DNA of 33,716 bases from CAZRNB01 sp964601355 (GTDB taxonomy: Bacteria; Planctomycetota; Phycisphaerae; Sedimentisphaerales; Anaerobacaceae): NCBI GenBank assembly GCA_964601355.1, contig CAZRNB010000018.1, positions 1-33,716 of the forward strand, read 5' to 3'. The notes below the pieces were generated by a model. The model did no database searches. It had not been told where the DNA came from and saw only the letters and a list, made by a program, of their open reading frames with translations. Positions 8,762-17,675 of the stretch are shown here, in pieces (position 1 is the first letter of the stretch; every line of letters begins with the position of its first letter). The position numbers and the translations under genes were made by a program.

Positions 8762-10765
8762 TCATCCGGTACGCCGTGTTATTATTATGGCATGTTCTTC
8801 CGGGGGTAGAGTTATAAGTTTTGTTAAAAGCCGTAGCTCCGCGATTACTATTAAAAGAGCCAGTGGCATCATCGCATAGCCGCCAAAATCATGGAACAAC
8901 TTTTCCCAATGTTCGTCTTTGAGAACTGTGAAAAAAATTGCTGTGGCTGTCAAACGTATTGTATTACAGAGTAAAGCTATCGGTAAGCTCGAAAACAAAA
9001 TAATGAGTTTTTCCCACCAGGTCCGCTCGACCAACAAAACGACCAAGCCACTGATTACAAAGAAAGCAGTAACCATTCTCAAGCCGTTGCATGCCTCAGC
9101 TACTGCCACTGTTGCACTACCGATGTGGATAATATTGCCTTCCCGGAAAACCTCACAGCCGAGGATTTCCAGACAGAATACGGCTGATGAAGTTGCCCAT
9201 TGCTGCATAGGCAGGGTTATGGCAGCTTGAATTCGGTTTGGCCAGGGCAGCATTAAACATAGAAACAATAAAATCGTAGATACTTTAAGGAAAAGTTTCC
9301 ATCCAAATATTAGCAGGACGATGGCAGCAATGCTCAAAGCGATGGATAATCTTTCCGCCGATCCATACATAAAGAACAAACCGGAAAATCTGCTGCATTG
9401 GGCAATAAGGAAGGCAAACAATCCCCAAAAAACAGCCGGCTTTATAGGATTCCGAGCAATATCATGACGCCTCGACAGCAGGATATAACCAGCAAGGAAA
9501 GGAACTAAAAGACCGCTGGAATATTCGTCATTTCTTTGCCATACATTCCAGAGGTCTTTGAAGCTTGGCCAATAAGACCAGAGAAAGGCACATAGTGTAA
9601 AGACGGCTGCCATCAAATGTACGATCGTTGTTTTTGCGGGCCGCGCCCGATCCGGTATTATTGCGTTAATCTTACTGATTTGAATTTGCGCTGCAAAACG
9701 CAATTTTTTTGTGTTATCTTTGGCAGCTGCCACTACTCTTCTAATGGAGTTAAATACACCCACTGGTTTTAATGATATTGATTCTTCTTCTACAGTGGTG
9801 TTACCCGGCACACTTGCATTGTAATCAACGATGCACTGTCTGATTGTGCAATTTCGTCCTATCTTTGAATCGTCCCAGAGCACACTATTTATTATGGCAC
9901 TATCTTCACATAAGTGGACGTTTCGCCCAATTATTGATGGGCCCATAATTACTGTGCCTTTCGAGACATAAGCATCATCCATAAGAATAGTTGGGCCATA
10001 GATAAGCACACCCTGCTCAACCTCGGCGCTGGCTGCCATCCAAACATTTTCCTGGGCGTTTTGCTTATAGTGTTTTAAATCCGTTTTCTGTATAGGGACA
10101 TTTTCAAGATATTTACCAATGGCATATAGGTAACTTTGTCTATCACGGAAATTACCAGCATGATTTTGCAGTGTAGCTGTATGTATGGTTTTTCCGGCAC
10201 GAAGCATTTTGGAGATTAAACCCTCTTTAACGTCAAAGTAACCGGCTTTTGGAATATATTCGATAACATTAGGATTAAAGACGTAAATATCCGCCGGCTC
10301 TCCTATTAATCCATTGTTGTTATCGCTTGGATTAAACATCATTGTTAAATCAGACCCGCCATCATTGTGAGCCTTTATTAGCTCATCAATTTCAGGGGGA
10401 TTTGCCATATTGGCAGAAAATACCAATAATAATGTGCTTGCTCCGTCGTCAGCAGCATCGCGAATGCAGCCAGCAGTACCTACGGGCAACTCTTCGTTCA
10501 GAAATCTCACCTTCAAATTATTGTCGAGGTGAATCGAATCTGCCGGTAATGAGTTGTCGTCATTGGAACAAATTACTGCTTGTTGTATACTTTGGTTAGC
10601 CAAATGGACTATAAGGCGTTCTAACACTGGTTTTCCAGCTACCGGCCATAATGGTGTAGGCAATTCAGATGCTAATGAACACTTACCGAAATCGCGGTTT
10701 CCCGCCAGAATAATCGCTTTGATTTTAGTGTTTTTAGCAGACTGGTTATGAGATATTGTCTTCAT
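8762..10765 (-). CDS. Exosortase fused to N-terminal pseudo-nucleotidyltransferase and left-handed beta-helix
   Basis: A 667-residue three-part protein. Residues 14 to about 235 resemble NDP-sugar nucleotidyltransferases (KAIILAG at 16-22, PLWPVAGKPVLERLI at 38-52). However, the G-rich GGxGTRL loop is replaced by GNRDFGKCSL, the usual PKP lysine is Thr37, and the usual aspartate motif reads FSANMA (116-121), so catalysis is unlikely. Residues about 238-325 are hexapeptide beta-helix repeats (GPTILM, GPSIIG, RNVHLC). Residues about 380-650 are a multi-spanning exosortase/EpsH domain with NDEYSSGLLVP (412-422) and the catalytic set Cys559 (EACNGLR), Arg604 (NTIR) and His625 (FHDFGGY). Exosortases cleave PEP-CTERM-type sorting signals at the inner membrane. 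The exosortase is usually a free-standing or EpsI-fused protein; this N-terminal fusion is unusual. Confidence 0.9.
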   Translation of the reverse strand: MKTISHNQSAKNTKIKAIILAGNRDFGKCSLASELPTPLWPVAGKPVLERLIVHLANQSIQQAVICSNDDNSLPADSIHLDNNLKVRFLNEELPVGTAGCIRDAADDGASTLLLVFSANMANPPEIDELIKAHNDGGSDLTMMFNPSDNNNGLIGEPADIYVFNPNVIEYIPKAGYFDVKEGLISKMLRAGKTIHTATLQNHAGNFRDRQSYLYAIGKYLENVPIQKTDLKHYKQNAQENVWMAASAEVEQGVLIYGPTILMDDAYVSKGTVIMGPSIIGRNVHLCEDSAIINSVLWDDSKIGRNCTIRQCIVDYNASVPGNTTVEEESISLKPVGVFNSIRRVVAAAKDNTKKLRFAAQIQISKINAIIPDRARPAKTTIVHLMAAVFTLCAFLWSYWPSFKDLWNVWQRNDEYSSGLLVPFLAGYILLSRRHDIARNPIKPAVFWGLFAFLIAQCSRFSGLFFMYGSAERLSIALSIAAIVLLIFGWKLFLKVSTILLFLCLMLPWPNRIQAAITLPMQQWATSSAVFCLEILGCEVFREGNIIHIGSATVAVAEACNGLRMVTAFFVISGLVVLLVERTWWEKLIILFSSLPIALLCNTIRLTATAIFFTVLKDEHWEKLFHDFGGYAMMPLALLIVIAELRLLTKLITLPPEEHAIIITRRTG

Positions 10766-10818
10766 TTACTATTTCTTGAGTAGAGATTGATGTGATTTTC
10801 TTATTGTGTAATATAGGT

Positions 10819-11304
10819 TTATTTGTTTGTCAGTGACTGCAAAAATCTTGCAATACGGTCGGCAACAGCTTGTGCCTGATTTTCTCTTTTTACAGGGACA
10901 AACGTTTTTAATTGCTGTAGTTTGTCAGGTAATTCCTCCACGCTGTATGCAGACAGTATATGACCGAGTTCCTCAAATTTCCTGGCGATAGCTACTTGAT
11001 GGTCATTAACGACCTCACCGTACTTTTTCAATCTGGGTATGACAAGCAAAGGCTTTCCATTATCCAGAGCCGTAGCTATAACACCTATTCCGGCGTGGCT
11101 AATTACGCAAGAGGCATCCTTCAAATATTTATCAAACATATTCTTCGAGAGAGATTCGACAGATTTAAAGTTTCGTGGCTTGTAGGGAGTTTCGCCTATT
11201 TGGGCAAATATTTCCTCGTCTCTAAAGCCATTGTCAAATACTTCATCTACTGCTCGCACAAGACGGTCGAATGGAAATTGTGTCCCGACGGTGAGAAAAA
11301 TCAT
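10819..11304 (-). CDS. Alg13/PssE-like glycosyltransferase catalytic subunit
   Basis: A 161-residue protein matching the C-terminal (UDP-sugar-binding) domain of GT28 enzymes. Features are MIFLTVGTQFPFDRLVRAVD at the N-terminus and the donor-site motif VISHAGIGVIATALDNGKPL (about residues 67-86), followed by VIPR and NDHQ, as in Alg13, EpsF/PssE and MurG. Such half-enzymes work as heterodimers with a membrane-anchoring Alg14/PssD partner, which is the next gene upstream and overlaps by 4 bp (ATGA). The pair adds the second or a later sugar to the lipid-linked intermediate on the cytoplasmic face. The start is fixed by the overlap. Confidence 0.9.
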   Translation of the reverse strand: MIFLTVGTQFPFDRLVRAVDEVFDNGFRDEEIFAQIGETPYKPRNFKSVESLSKNMFDKYLKDASCVISHAGIGVIATALDNGKPLLVIPRLKKYGEVVNDHQVAIARKFEELGHILSAYSVEELPDKLQQLKTFVPVKRENQAQAVADRIARFLQSLTNK

Positions 11305-11762
11305 ATAACTGTGCCCTCGTAATCGACATTGCGATACTTCTCAGCAAGTTCGGGCCATTGAACCAAAAATAGATCTGCGAAAAGACGAACCATTCTACCG
11401 GACAAAGATATGTGACTGACATTAGTGATGCTATCGAGCCAGACAACCTTTGCGCCAACCAGTTTACCTAAAAAACATGTTATACAGCCAACTGCAGCGC
11501 CCGTGCTGATCACTACATCTGGTCTTTCTCGTAGAATTATATTTATACACCGCAATAGAACTTGGATAACCCGCCAAGGATATTCACGGTTGCACTCGCC
11601 CACAATATAAACGTTTCCTTGCTCCCTGAGTTTTTCTTTCAGGACGGCTGTTGTCGTGACGTAGAAGGTATTATATCCTTTCCAGCTTTCTGCCAGTTTT
11701 AGCAGTTGATTCATGTGTCCGCCTGCCGAGGCGGCCAAGCAAATTTGAATGTCCATCCTCAT
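11301..11762 (-). CDS. Alg14/PssD-like glycosyltransferase membrane-anchor subunit
   Basis: About 153 residues from the ATG at 11762 (an in-frame TTG at 11774 and an ATG at 11756 are alternatives). The sequence CLAASAGGHMNQLLKL near the N-terminus, VVISTGAAVGC in the middle and VVWLDSITNVSHISLSGRMV in the second half are the landmarks of the Alg14/PssD/EpsF-partner family, related to the N-terminal domain of MurG. It is thought to bind acceptor lipid and recruit the Alg13-like subunit. The 3' end overlaps the Alg13-like gene by 4 bp, consistent with stoichiometric synthesis of a two-subunit transferase. Confidence 0.88.
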   Translation of the reverse strand: MRMDIQICLAASAGGHMNQLLKLAESWKGYNTFYVTTTAVLKEKLREQGNVYIVGECNREYPWRVIQVLLRCINIILRERPDVVISTGAAVGCITCFLGKLVGAKVVWLDSITNVSHISLSGRMVRLFADLFLVQWPELAEKYRNVDYEGTVI

Positions 11763-11860
11763 GTTCGTTGCCAATAATAATTATCAGTAGATTATCTTCA
11801 GAAATATTTGATAATATGATGCGGATAGTTGCATCTTGAGGTGCCTTAGCCACAATCTAA

Positions 11861-12808
11861 TCAACTAAATCCTCTTTGCCATTCGTTTCGTTTCTGCCAC
11901 ACGTTGCTCCATATTTGTTTTTGTGAGCTAAATTTTTCTGGAGCAAACATAGCAAGCATGGTCAGGGCAGCGGATCTACTTGCCGCCCAAAAGAGCAGCA
12001 TTCTTATGCCAAATCCAATATATTTCTGTGGCCAGTGTTTATGGATTATTGTTGCTTTGGCGCGAAATACCTTTGCCCATCTGTTTCCTTTATCCACCTC
12101 GGATGCCCCAACATAATGGATGATTTCTGCCTCAGGAGTAAAAGTTGGGCTATATCCCAGCCTTTTGGCACGGAGGCAAAGGTCTACTTCCTCACCAAAC
12201 ATAAAAAACAGAGGATCAAATCCTCCAAGCTGTTTCCAAAGCGAAGTCTTTATTAGCATAAAGCATCCGGTGATGATGTCAACTTCTCTGACAGAGTTGT
12301 AATGCCAAGAGCCAAAACACTCAGGGTTAAAAAGAACGGAGTTTGGAAATATTCTTGCAAGCCCGGTTGCTTTGCAGAAGAGGCTAAAAGGTGTTGTTTT
12401 TCCGTAGCAGCATGTGGGGTTTAGTGAGCCATCGGAGTAGATTGTTCTGCCACCCCAGATGCCTGCCTCCTGATTTTGTTGAGCAAAAGTAAAAATTTTT
12501 TGCACCGCGTTATTGATAATGACTGTGTCTGGATTTAAAAGCAGTAAATACTTTCCACGAGCATATTGGGCGGCGAGGTTATTCGCTTTGGCAAATCCGA
12601 CATTTTCTTTCAGTGTTATTACTTGTACTTGTGGATACTGCTCTGCGACAGCAGCGGCAGAATTATCTATAGATGCATTATCGATTAGAATGGTTTCGAA
12701 GCTTACAGCAGTTGTTTCTTTGTAAACAGATGCAAGGCACTTTAGCGTAAGCTCCTTTGTGTTATAGCTGACAATTATGACTGATATTGCAGGCTCATCT
12801 TTTGGCAT
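11861..12808 (-). CDS. GT2 family glycosyltransferase (rhamnosyltransferase-like)
   Basis: A 315-residue family-2 glycosyltransferase. The N-terminal nucleotide-binding fold reads SVIIVSYN (about 9-16), followed by ILIDNASIDNS and GKYLLLLNPDTVI, where NPD stands in for the DXD metal-binding motif. FGEEVDLCLRAKRLGY later supplies the ED acid/base region. NPD in this position is typical of the WbbL/RfbF branch, which includes many rhamnosyltransferases, so a deoxyhexose donor is plausible but unproven. It acts at the cytoplasmic face of the membrane on the lipid-linked repeat unit. It sits between the methyltransferase and the Alg14-like gene. Confidence 0.9.
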   Translation of the reverse strand: MPKDEPAISVIIVSYNTKELTLKCLASVYKETTAVSFETILIDNASIDNSAAAVAEQYPQVQVITLKENVGFAKANNLAAQYARGKYLLLLNPDTVIINNAVQKIFTFAQQNQEAGIWGGRTIYSDGSLNPTCCYGKTTPFSLFCKATGLARIFPNSVLFNPECFGSWHYNSVREVDIITGCFMLIKTSLWKQLGGFDPLFFMFGEEVDLCLRAKRLGYSPTFTPEAEIIHYVGASEVDKGNRWAKVFRAKATIIHKHWPQKYIGFGIRMLLFWAASRSAALTMLAMFAPEKFSSQKQIWSNVWQKRNEWQRGFS

Positions 12809-12858
12809 GATTTAAATACCAGCGTTATTATATTTATTATTACTGATATATGTAAATA

Positions 12859-13638
12859 TTATGTTACCTTTTGCGCAAAGAAAACTGGCTCTTTTGAAAA
12901 TCCAAATTGTTCTATTTCATCCTCGGCTACGAAATCTATAACCGAAACTTCAGAAACTTTAAGTCCGCATGAAGATACTCTCTGAGCAAAATCTCTACCG
13001 TATCGTCTAAAGTGACCTACGTCGCGGGGATTAGAAGCTGAGTATTCGTATGTTTGTTCTATACACCAGTCGATCGGAACCTGCAAGATCGCTAAACCAC
13101 CTGGTTTTAAAACGCGTCTTATCTCACTTAATGCCTGAAGGTCACTTTCTATATGCTCGAGCACATGGAAACAGAGAAAGTAATCCGCAGTATTATCTTG
13201 GTAGTGCATTTGGATTATATTTCCCTTTTCCATCGCATGATGCTTGATGTCGAAGCTGACATAATTCTTATTTTTTTTCTGTGCCAAAAAATACTGCTGG
13301 AAACTGGCAGAAGGACCAACCTCTATGACGTAGCTGTCCGGGGAGAAACACGATGTATATGTCCAAAGAATAGCCGCTAAAGAGCGATAGCGGCCCAGAC
13401 AATCGCAGGCAGGACAGAGTATAGACTTTTCATTGTAACCCCATCCTACATTGGGGTAAAAGTCAAAACCCTTCCATCCACAGATATTACACTCTACCTT
13501 TTTTCTCTTCGAGATTATGTCCCTAACTGAAAGCCATATCAATCGTATTTGAGCACGAAAGGCGTTCCAAGCAAAATCAAAATACCATGCCTTTAGAGAT
13601 ATTAGGACATACTTAAACCAACGAGCCAATAAGCGCAT
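12859..13638 (-). CDS. SAM-dependent methyltransferase with N-terminal cysteine cluster
   Basis: A class-I SAM methyltransferase. Numbered from the ATG at 13638 (259 residues), the SAM-binding motif is VIEVGPSASF (about 104-113), and the post-I motif FHVLEHIESDLQALSEIRRV precedes LKPGGLAIL, as in Methyltransf_11 enzymes. A cysteine cluster precedes it (CNICGWKG, then CPACDC), probably a zinc ribbon, which these small-molecule or glycan methyltransferases often carry. The open frame extends to 13800, but that would overlap the upstream GT4 gene by 101 bp and reads through basic sequence unlike the family, so I chose the internal ATG. Likely methylation of a sugar hydroxyl in the polysaccharide; the substrate is unknown. 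Confidence 0.82.
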   Translation of the reverse strand: MRLLARWFKYVLISLKAWYFDFAWNAFRAQIRLIWLSVRDIISKRKKVECNICGWKGFDFYPNVGWGYNEKSILCPACDCLGRYRSLAAILWTYTSCFSPDSYVIEVGPSASFQQYFLAQKKNKNYVSFDIKHHAMEKGNIIQMHYQDNTADYFLCFHVLEHIESDLQALSEIRRVLKPGGLAILQVPIDWCIEQTYEYSASNPRDVGHFRRYGRDFAQRVSSCGLKVSEVSVIDFVAEDEIEQFGFSKEPVFFAQKVT

Positions 13639-13699
13639 TCTGCCGGTTATTGATCGTGGTTGGATTTTAACAGCCCTTTTCCATTTACCAGAGTATTTA

Positions 13700-14854
13700 T
13701 TATTCAAACAATTCACACAAAACCCTATCCGCTTTACTTTTCCAAGTATCTTTCTCAACTTTTTTCCTTCTTGCAGTAATACGTTCAGGACTATCTTCAT
13801 TCAAGGCTTTTTGTATGCAATTGGCAAATTCTTCTGGGGTATTAGCCATATACGCAACGTCAAGATACTCTTGGATTTGAGTAAAGACCGGAGTGCTGAC
13901 GAATGGTTTACCCAAGGCTAAGTATTCTTTTACTTTGATGGGATTGGCAGCTTCAGTCCAGCGGTTCTGAATCCATGGAAGGATTGCCACATCAAAACAT
14001 CTACCGTAGTTGGGGATCTCTTCGTAATCTTTTTGCCCAAGCATCCAAACATTACGTTTGGCTGTTAGTTCGGAGCAATCGGATGAAACTGTACCGATAT
14101 ATACGAATGACATCTCAGGGAGCAGTTCTGCGATCTTTGCTGCAAGTGCAATATCAACACTGTGACCATCGACCGCTCCAAAGTAGCCTATTATAGGTTT
14201 CGGAATATTAACTATATCTGAAGGTATATTTGGGTCCTTTTCTGCCAAGGCAAATTTCTCAAAATCAACACCATGGTCAAGGTAGAATGCATTTTTACAC
14301 TGATTATATTCCTGGTTATATAGTGTTTTATTCACGAAAATGGTAATATCTGCTGTCGTTTTTAATTTTTGATCGTATTGTTTGATTGTTTCTGAGTGAA
14401 CACCTTCGGACTCCTCAAATCGGTCTGTTCTCTGATATATAAGCTTCCTCTTTTTCATATTAATCGCGGCATCACATGCTGCTGGGCAGGCAACTAAAAC
14501 TACCGGATTTTTAATGCCGAGTATGCGTGTAACTATCCACAATTGGAGACGGAGGAGTTTTTCATTCAACTGTCTTAAGCCTCGTATGTGATGTACCGGC
14601 ATTGTAAAAGGACTGTAAACCCAGAATCCTATTTCGGTTTTTCTAAGTCCTTTAAAAATACTTTTTGTTTTACGAACTACTTTCTCCAAAAAGCGTCTGC
14701 CCTCAGTTAAATTTGGCTTTTGCATAACAATTGAGTTGACATATAGTGTTGGGCCGATTTCTGAAAAGCATCTGGCTAATTGTTTGTCAATGTGTGCTCG
14801 GTTGTGATACCACCAATCCGTTCCACCAAAACAAATGAAATGGGTATTTATCAT
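13700..14854 (-). CDS. GT4/GT1-fold glycosyltransferase (TuaH-like)
   Basis: A 384-residue GT-B glycosyltransferase. The N-terminal MINTHFICFGGTDWWYHNRA stretch is like that of TuaH-type enzymes (teichuronic acid cluster), and the C-terminal half has the Rossmann-like donor domain: PIIGYFGAVDGHSVDIALAA (about 224-243), FVYIGT, VWMLGQKDYEEIPNY, then the donor-binding NPIKVKEYLALGKPFVSTPV motif with the conserved glutamate. It probably transfers one residue of the repeat unit in the cytoplasm. The acceptor and donor cannot be read from sequence. It follows the CapK-like gene with a 14-bp gap, so co-transcription is very likely. Confidence 0.87.
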   Translation of the reverse strand: MINTHFICFGGTDWWYHNRAHIDKQLARCFSEIGPTLYVNSIVMQKPNLTEGRRFLEKVVRKTKSIFKGLRKTEIGFWVYSPFTMPVHHIRGLRQLNEKLLRLQLWIVTRILGIKNPVVLVACPAACDAAINMKKRKLIYQRTDRFEESEGVHSETIKQYDQKLKTTADITIFVNKTLYNQEYNQCKNAFYLDHGVDFEKFALAEKDPNIPSDIVNIPKPIIGYFGAVDGHSVDIALAAKIAELLPEMSFVYIGTVSSDCSELTAKRNVWMLGQKDYEEIPNYGRCFDVAILPWIQNRWTEAANPIKVKEYLALGKPFVSTPVFTQIQEYLDVAYMANTPEEFANCIQKALNEDSPERITARRKKVEKDTWKSKADRVLCELFE

Positions 14855-14868
14855 ATCTTAAATCCGAT

Positions 14869-16242
14869 TTACCTATGATTGTGTGAAATGACCAACGACA
14901 AAGATTTTCCAGTTGTAGTTCTGGTAATTTTCTCGACGGATCGAATGCTAACTGTGAAATCATGTGGGAAGCATTCTCTCACTAATGACTTTAACTTATC
15001 CTCATCTTTATTCGAAAAATTGTTTAATGGGACATACTCGAGTGTCATGTGATCACAAGATTTTTGAATCACCTGACCTTCCAAAACGGGCATATCTTGC
15101 ATTTTGAATAAGATGGTTTCCATTATGGCTTCAACCGTAGATGCCCCGAAAACCAGCCCGGATGGGGTGGTGAGAATGCTGCTCTCGCGTCCAATGATTT
15201 TTTTAATCACAGGAAAAGCTCGACCACATTCGCATTTGCGTTCACTCGGCTGTACTAAATCACCGGTATCATATCTAATTAGAGGCATGGCCATATTCCA
15301 AAACCCTGTGGCAATAATGCGATAACAATCTTCGTTTGGAGGCTGTGCGGGTATAAGTTCGGTCAAACCATATTCGGGGATGATGTGATAACTGCCATGT
15401 TCACAGGTGTAAATGTAGCAAACTCTTTCAGCACTGCCATAAAAGTCATATACTTTGCACTTGAAAGCTTCTGAAATCATCTGTTTTTTTGCAGAGTCAA
15501 GGGTTTCTGATGTAGTCAGCACTACTTTAATAGGAAGCTCGATTTTCTTATTCAAACAACCTTTGGCCATAACGTAAGCAGCGGAGGGATATGTGACCAG
15601 TGCTTTTATCTTATAGTTGGTAATAGCCTTTGCATACGTAGGAACCATAGCCTCGGACAAATGATAGGTTGATAAGGTTAACAATTTCGTGGCTGCATCA
15701 TATACATAAGGTTTATCCACCTTTTTGGAAGGTGGTGCTACGGTCCGAGCCATCAGATAACCGCATCGGTCATATAAACCGACTCCTGCCCAATCGAACT
15801 GCCTTCGCACAAATGCATGTTCATTAGCAATAGAACGTAAATCACGCTTTAATGTAAGACGTTCACCAGTTGTGCCTCCGGTATGTGCGGTACGCAGAAA
15901 TATTTTGTTAAATCTTCTGGATAATAGTCTCCCATCTGCAGATTTGATATCGTTTTTACTTAAGATAGGCAATTTTGTGATATCCTCAAGATTTTGTATA
16001 TCGTCCGGTCTAAAGCCTATTTCCATCATTTTATTTCTGTAGTATGGCACTGATTCATAAGCATGTGTGACAACTTGCTTTAGCAGTCTAAACTGTAATA
16101 TCTTTAGCTGCTCATCATTTAGCCACTGTGTGGAATCTAACCACTTGCGTTGTTTTTGGAATGTACCCGTGTGGCGTTTTAATATTCTAACAGCACATCC
16201 TTTCAGTGTTTGTTTTAGATTATTAATTGGGAGGCAAATCAT
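14869..16242 (-). CDS. CapK/PaaK-family adenylate-forming enzyme
   Basis: A 457-residue member of the phenylacetate-CoA ligase/CapK branch of the ANL superfamily. ATP-binding loop TGGTTGE is at 121-127, YGSAERV at 268-274 resembles the A5 region, LIRYDTGD (321-328) matches the A7 aspartate motif, and TTTGKSL (442-448) offers the C-terminal catalytic lysine Lys446. A CxCG pair at 337-340 is also typical of the PaaK/CapK group. Homologues are common in capsule and O-antigen loci, where they are thought to activate a carboxylate for decoration of the glycan or make a CoA-linked donor. The chemistry is secure by family; the substrate is unknown. Its surrounding genes show no phenylacetate degradation context. 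Confidence 0.85.
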   Translation of the reverse strand: MICLPINNLKQTLKGCAVRILKRHTGTFQKQRKWLDSTQWLNDEQLKILQFRLLKQVVTHAYESVPYYRNKMMEIGFRPDDIQNLEDITKLPILSKNDIKSADGRLLSRRFNKIFLRTAHTGGTTGERLTLKRDLRSIANEHAFVRRQFDWAGVGLYDRCGYLMARTVAPPSKKVDKPYVYDAATKLLTLSTYHLSEAMVPTYAKAITNYKIKALVTYPSAAYVMAKGCLNKKIELPIKVVLTTSETLDSAKKQMISEAFKCKVYDFYGSAERVCYIYTCEHGSYHIIPEYGLTELIPAQPPNEDCYRIIATGFWNMAMPLIRYDTGDLVQPSERKCECGRAFPVIKKIIGRESSILTTPSGLVFGASTVEAIMETILFKMQDMPVLEGQVIQKSCDHMTLEYVPLNNFSNKDEDKLKSLVRECFPHDFTVSIRSVEKITRTTTGKSLSLVISHNHR

Positions 16243-16291
16243 ATTTATATATAGAGTCCCGGATCTGAAAAGTATTGTTGTATTATTTAAG

Positions 16292-17653
16292 TCAGCTCAT
16301 TTCCAAGGACTCTGCTGATATGCTTGTGAAATCTGGTTTTTTGGTTACGATAATAGGCATAATACCGGCAAACGCAATCATCATGTAATAAATTGTGTTT
16401 GGCTGACCGAATAGCGAAACAGATACAAGTGAAGCCGCCAATCCCAATAAGCCCGCTGACAGACACCAAACAAGCCACTTATCTGAATCCAAGTTGCTTA
16501 CTTTATAAGCCCGGAGCAGTCTCTTAATAACCTCAATATTCATGGCGAAAAATGGGATCAAACCGACGAGACCGTAACGGCACAAAACCGACAGATAGTG
16601 ATTTACCACGCTGGTGTGATCGCGACCGTCAATCTTAGCACACCAACCTGGGTCAACATTATAGCCGTATCCAGTCAGCCAATGGCCGGACATACCCCCT
16701 TCAAATAGGGCTACATCAATAAGTTTGCTGCGATACCAAGCTGTGTGAGGGTTGAGTGCAAACCCGCCGAGAACATCATAAAAGTGGCGATTACTAATGA
16801 TTTCCACCGTTCCACAACCCAGTATCACTACTGCAACAGCTACCTTCCAAAATTTACGATAATGCCAAAAGGCAAGAAACAAAATCGCTACAATCGCAGC
16901 GAGCATAGGTCCACTTGACATCGAAGAGAAAACGCCAAGACACATCAGAACAGTTCCAAAGCCGTAAAGAAGTATCTTTTGCCTTTCAGCCTTAAATAGA
17001 CCGGTACAAACAGGACCGAACATTGCAAAGAACAAACCAAACATAATGGACATTGGAAATGTCCCGGACGCTCGGTGAAAGCCATACCTCAAAGACTCCT
17101 CAGCGCTGGTTGATGTCCCCCATATCAGTCGATCTGCTCTGGAAGGGTCCCAGGCATGATACGCTGCCAGAAGTGTGCGGATGCTATAGCCAGTTATACA
17201 TTCATAAAAACCGATTATAGCTAAAGGTGCAGCTATAAGCATGATCGCTTTAAGCAAACGGAGAAATTGATGTTTATTTGTCACAATAAACCTGACAGCA
17301 AAATACGGCAGTACAGTGTCGAAGATTTCCCCTGCCCGATTTTCAAAAAATAGCATTAAAGGTCGAGTTCTTATGATTCCCGCCATAATCTGAGCTGCGA
17401 AATATATGATTACAAGCTTATCAAGCCAAATGAAACGGAAGCGACGCGGTAAATCTGTCTGCAGAAATAACTTTGCGAATATTGCCAGAATTACTATTCT
17501 ACATAACGAAAAATCAACTGTTCCGACTGGTAGCGTAAGGTACGGGGGATACCAAGCAAGTGCTGCAAGGTATATTATAAGCCCGTAAATCGGCCGTAAA
17601 AGGAACACGGCCATAGCAGCGACGACACCTAAAAATAAAGTTATTCCTTGCAT
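16292..17653 (-). CDS. Wzy/WaaL-type O-antigen polymerase or ligase, polytopic membrane protein
   Basis: About 453 residues from the ATG at 17653, mostly hydrophobic with roughly ten or more membrane spans. Near the C-terminal third a large extracytoplasmic loop contains WLTGYGYN, then DHTSVVNHYLSVLCRYGLVG, the His-containing motif of the Wzy_C/O-antigen ligase superfamily. The frame is open to 17719, but that would overlap the upstream kinase-like gene by 44 bp; the internal ATG leaves a 22-bp gap and begins directly with a membrane segment. In a Wzx/Wzy locus it is most likely the polymerase joining flipped repeat units on the periplasmic side. A ligase role cannot be excluded. Confidence 0.85.
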   Translation of the reverse strand: MQGITLFLGVVAAMAVFLLRPIYGLIIYLAALAWYPPYLTLPVGTVDFSLCRIVILAIFAKLFLQTDLPRRFRFIWLDKLVIIYFAAQIMAGIIRTRPLMLFFENRAGEIFDTVLPYFAVRFIVTNKHQFLRLLKAIMLIAAPLAIIGFYECITGYSIRTLLAAYHAWDPSRADRLIWGTSTSAEESLRYGFHRASGTFPMSIMFGLFFAMFGPVCTGLFKAERQKILLYGFGTVLMCLGVFSSMSSGPMLAAIVAILFLAFWHYRKFWKVAVAVVILGCGTVEIISNRHFYDVLGGFALNPHTAWYRSKLIDVALFEGGMSGHWLTGYGYNVDPGWCAKIDGRDHTSVVNHYLSVLCRYGLVGLIPFFAMNIEVIKRLLRAYKVSNLDSDKWLVWCLSAGLLGLAASLVSVSLFGQPNTIYYMMIAFAGIMPIIVTKKPDFTSISAESLEMS

Positions 17654-17675
17654 ATTCGAAGATTTGAGACGTTTA

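Noticed and set aside
11671..11853. A 60-codon minus-strand frame between two glycosyltransferase genes
   Set aside because: It overlaps the well-supported Alg14-like gene in another frame and shows no protein features.
13639..13800. Extended N-terminus of the methyltransferase
   Set aside because: It would overlap the upstream GT4 gene by 101 bp; the ATG at 13638 avoids this and keeps the whole methyltransferase domain.
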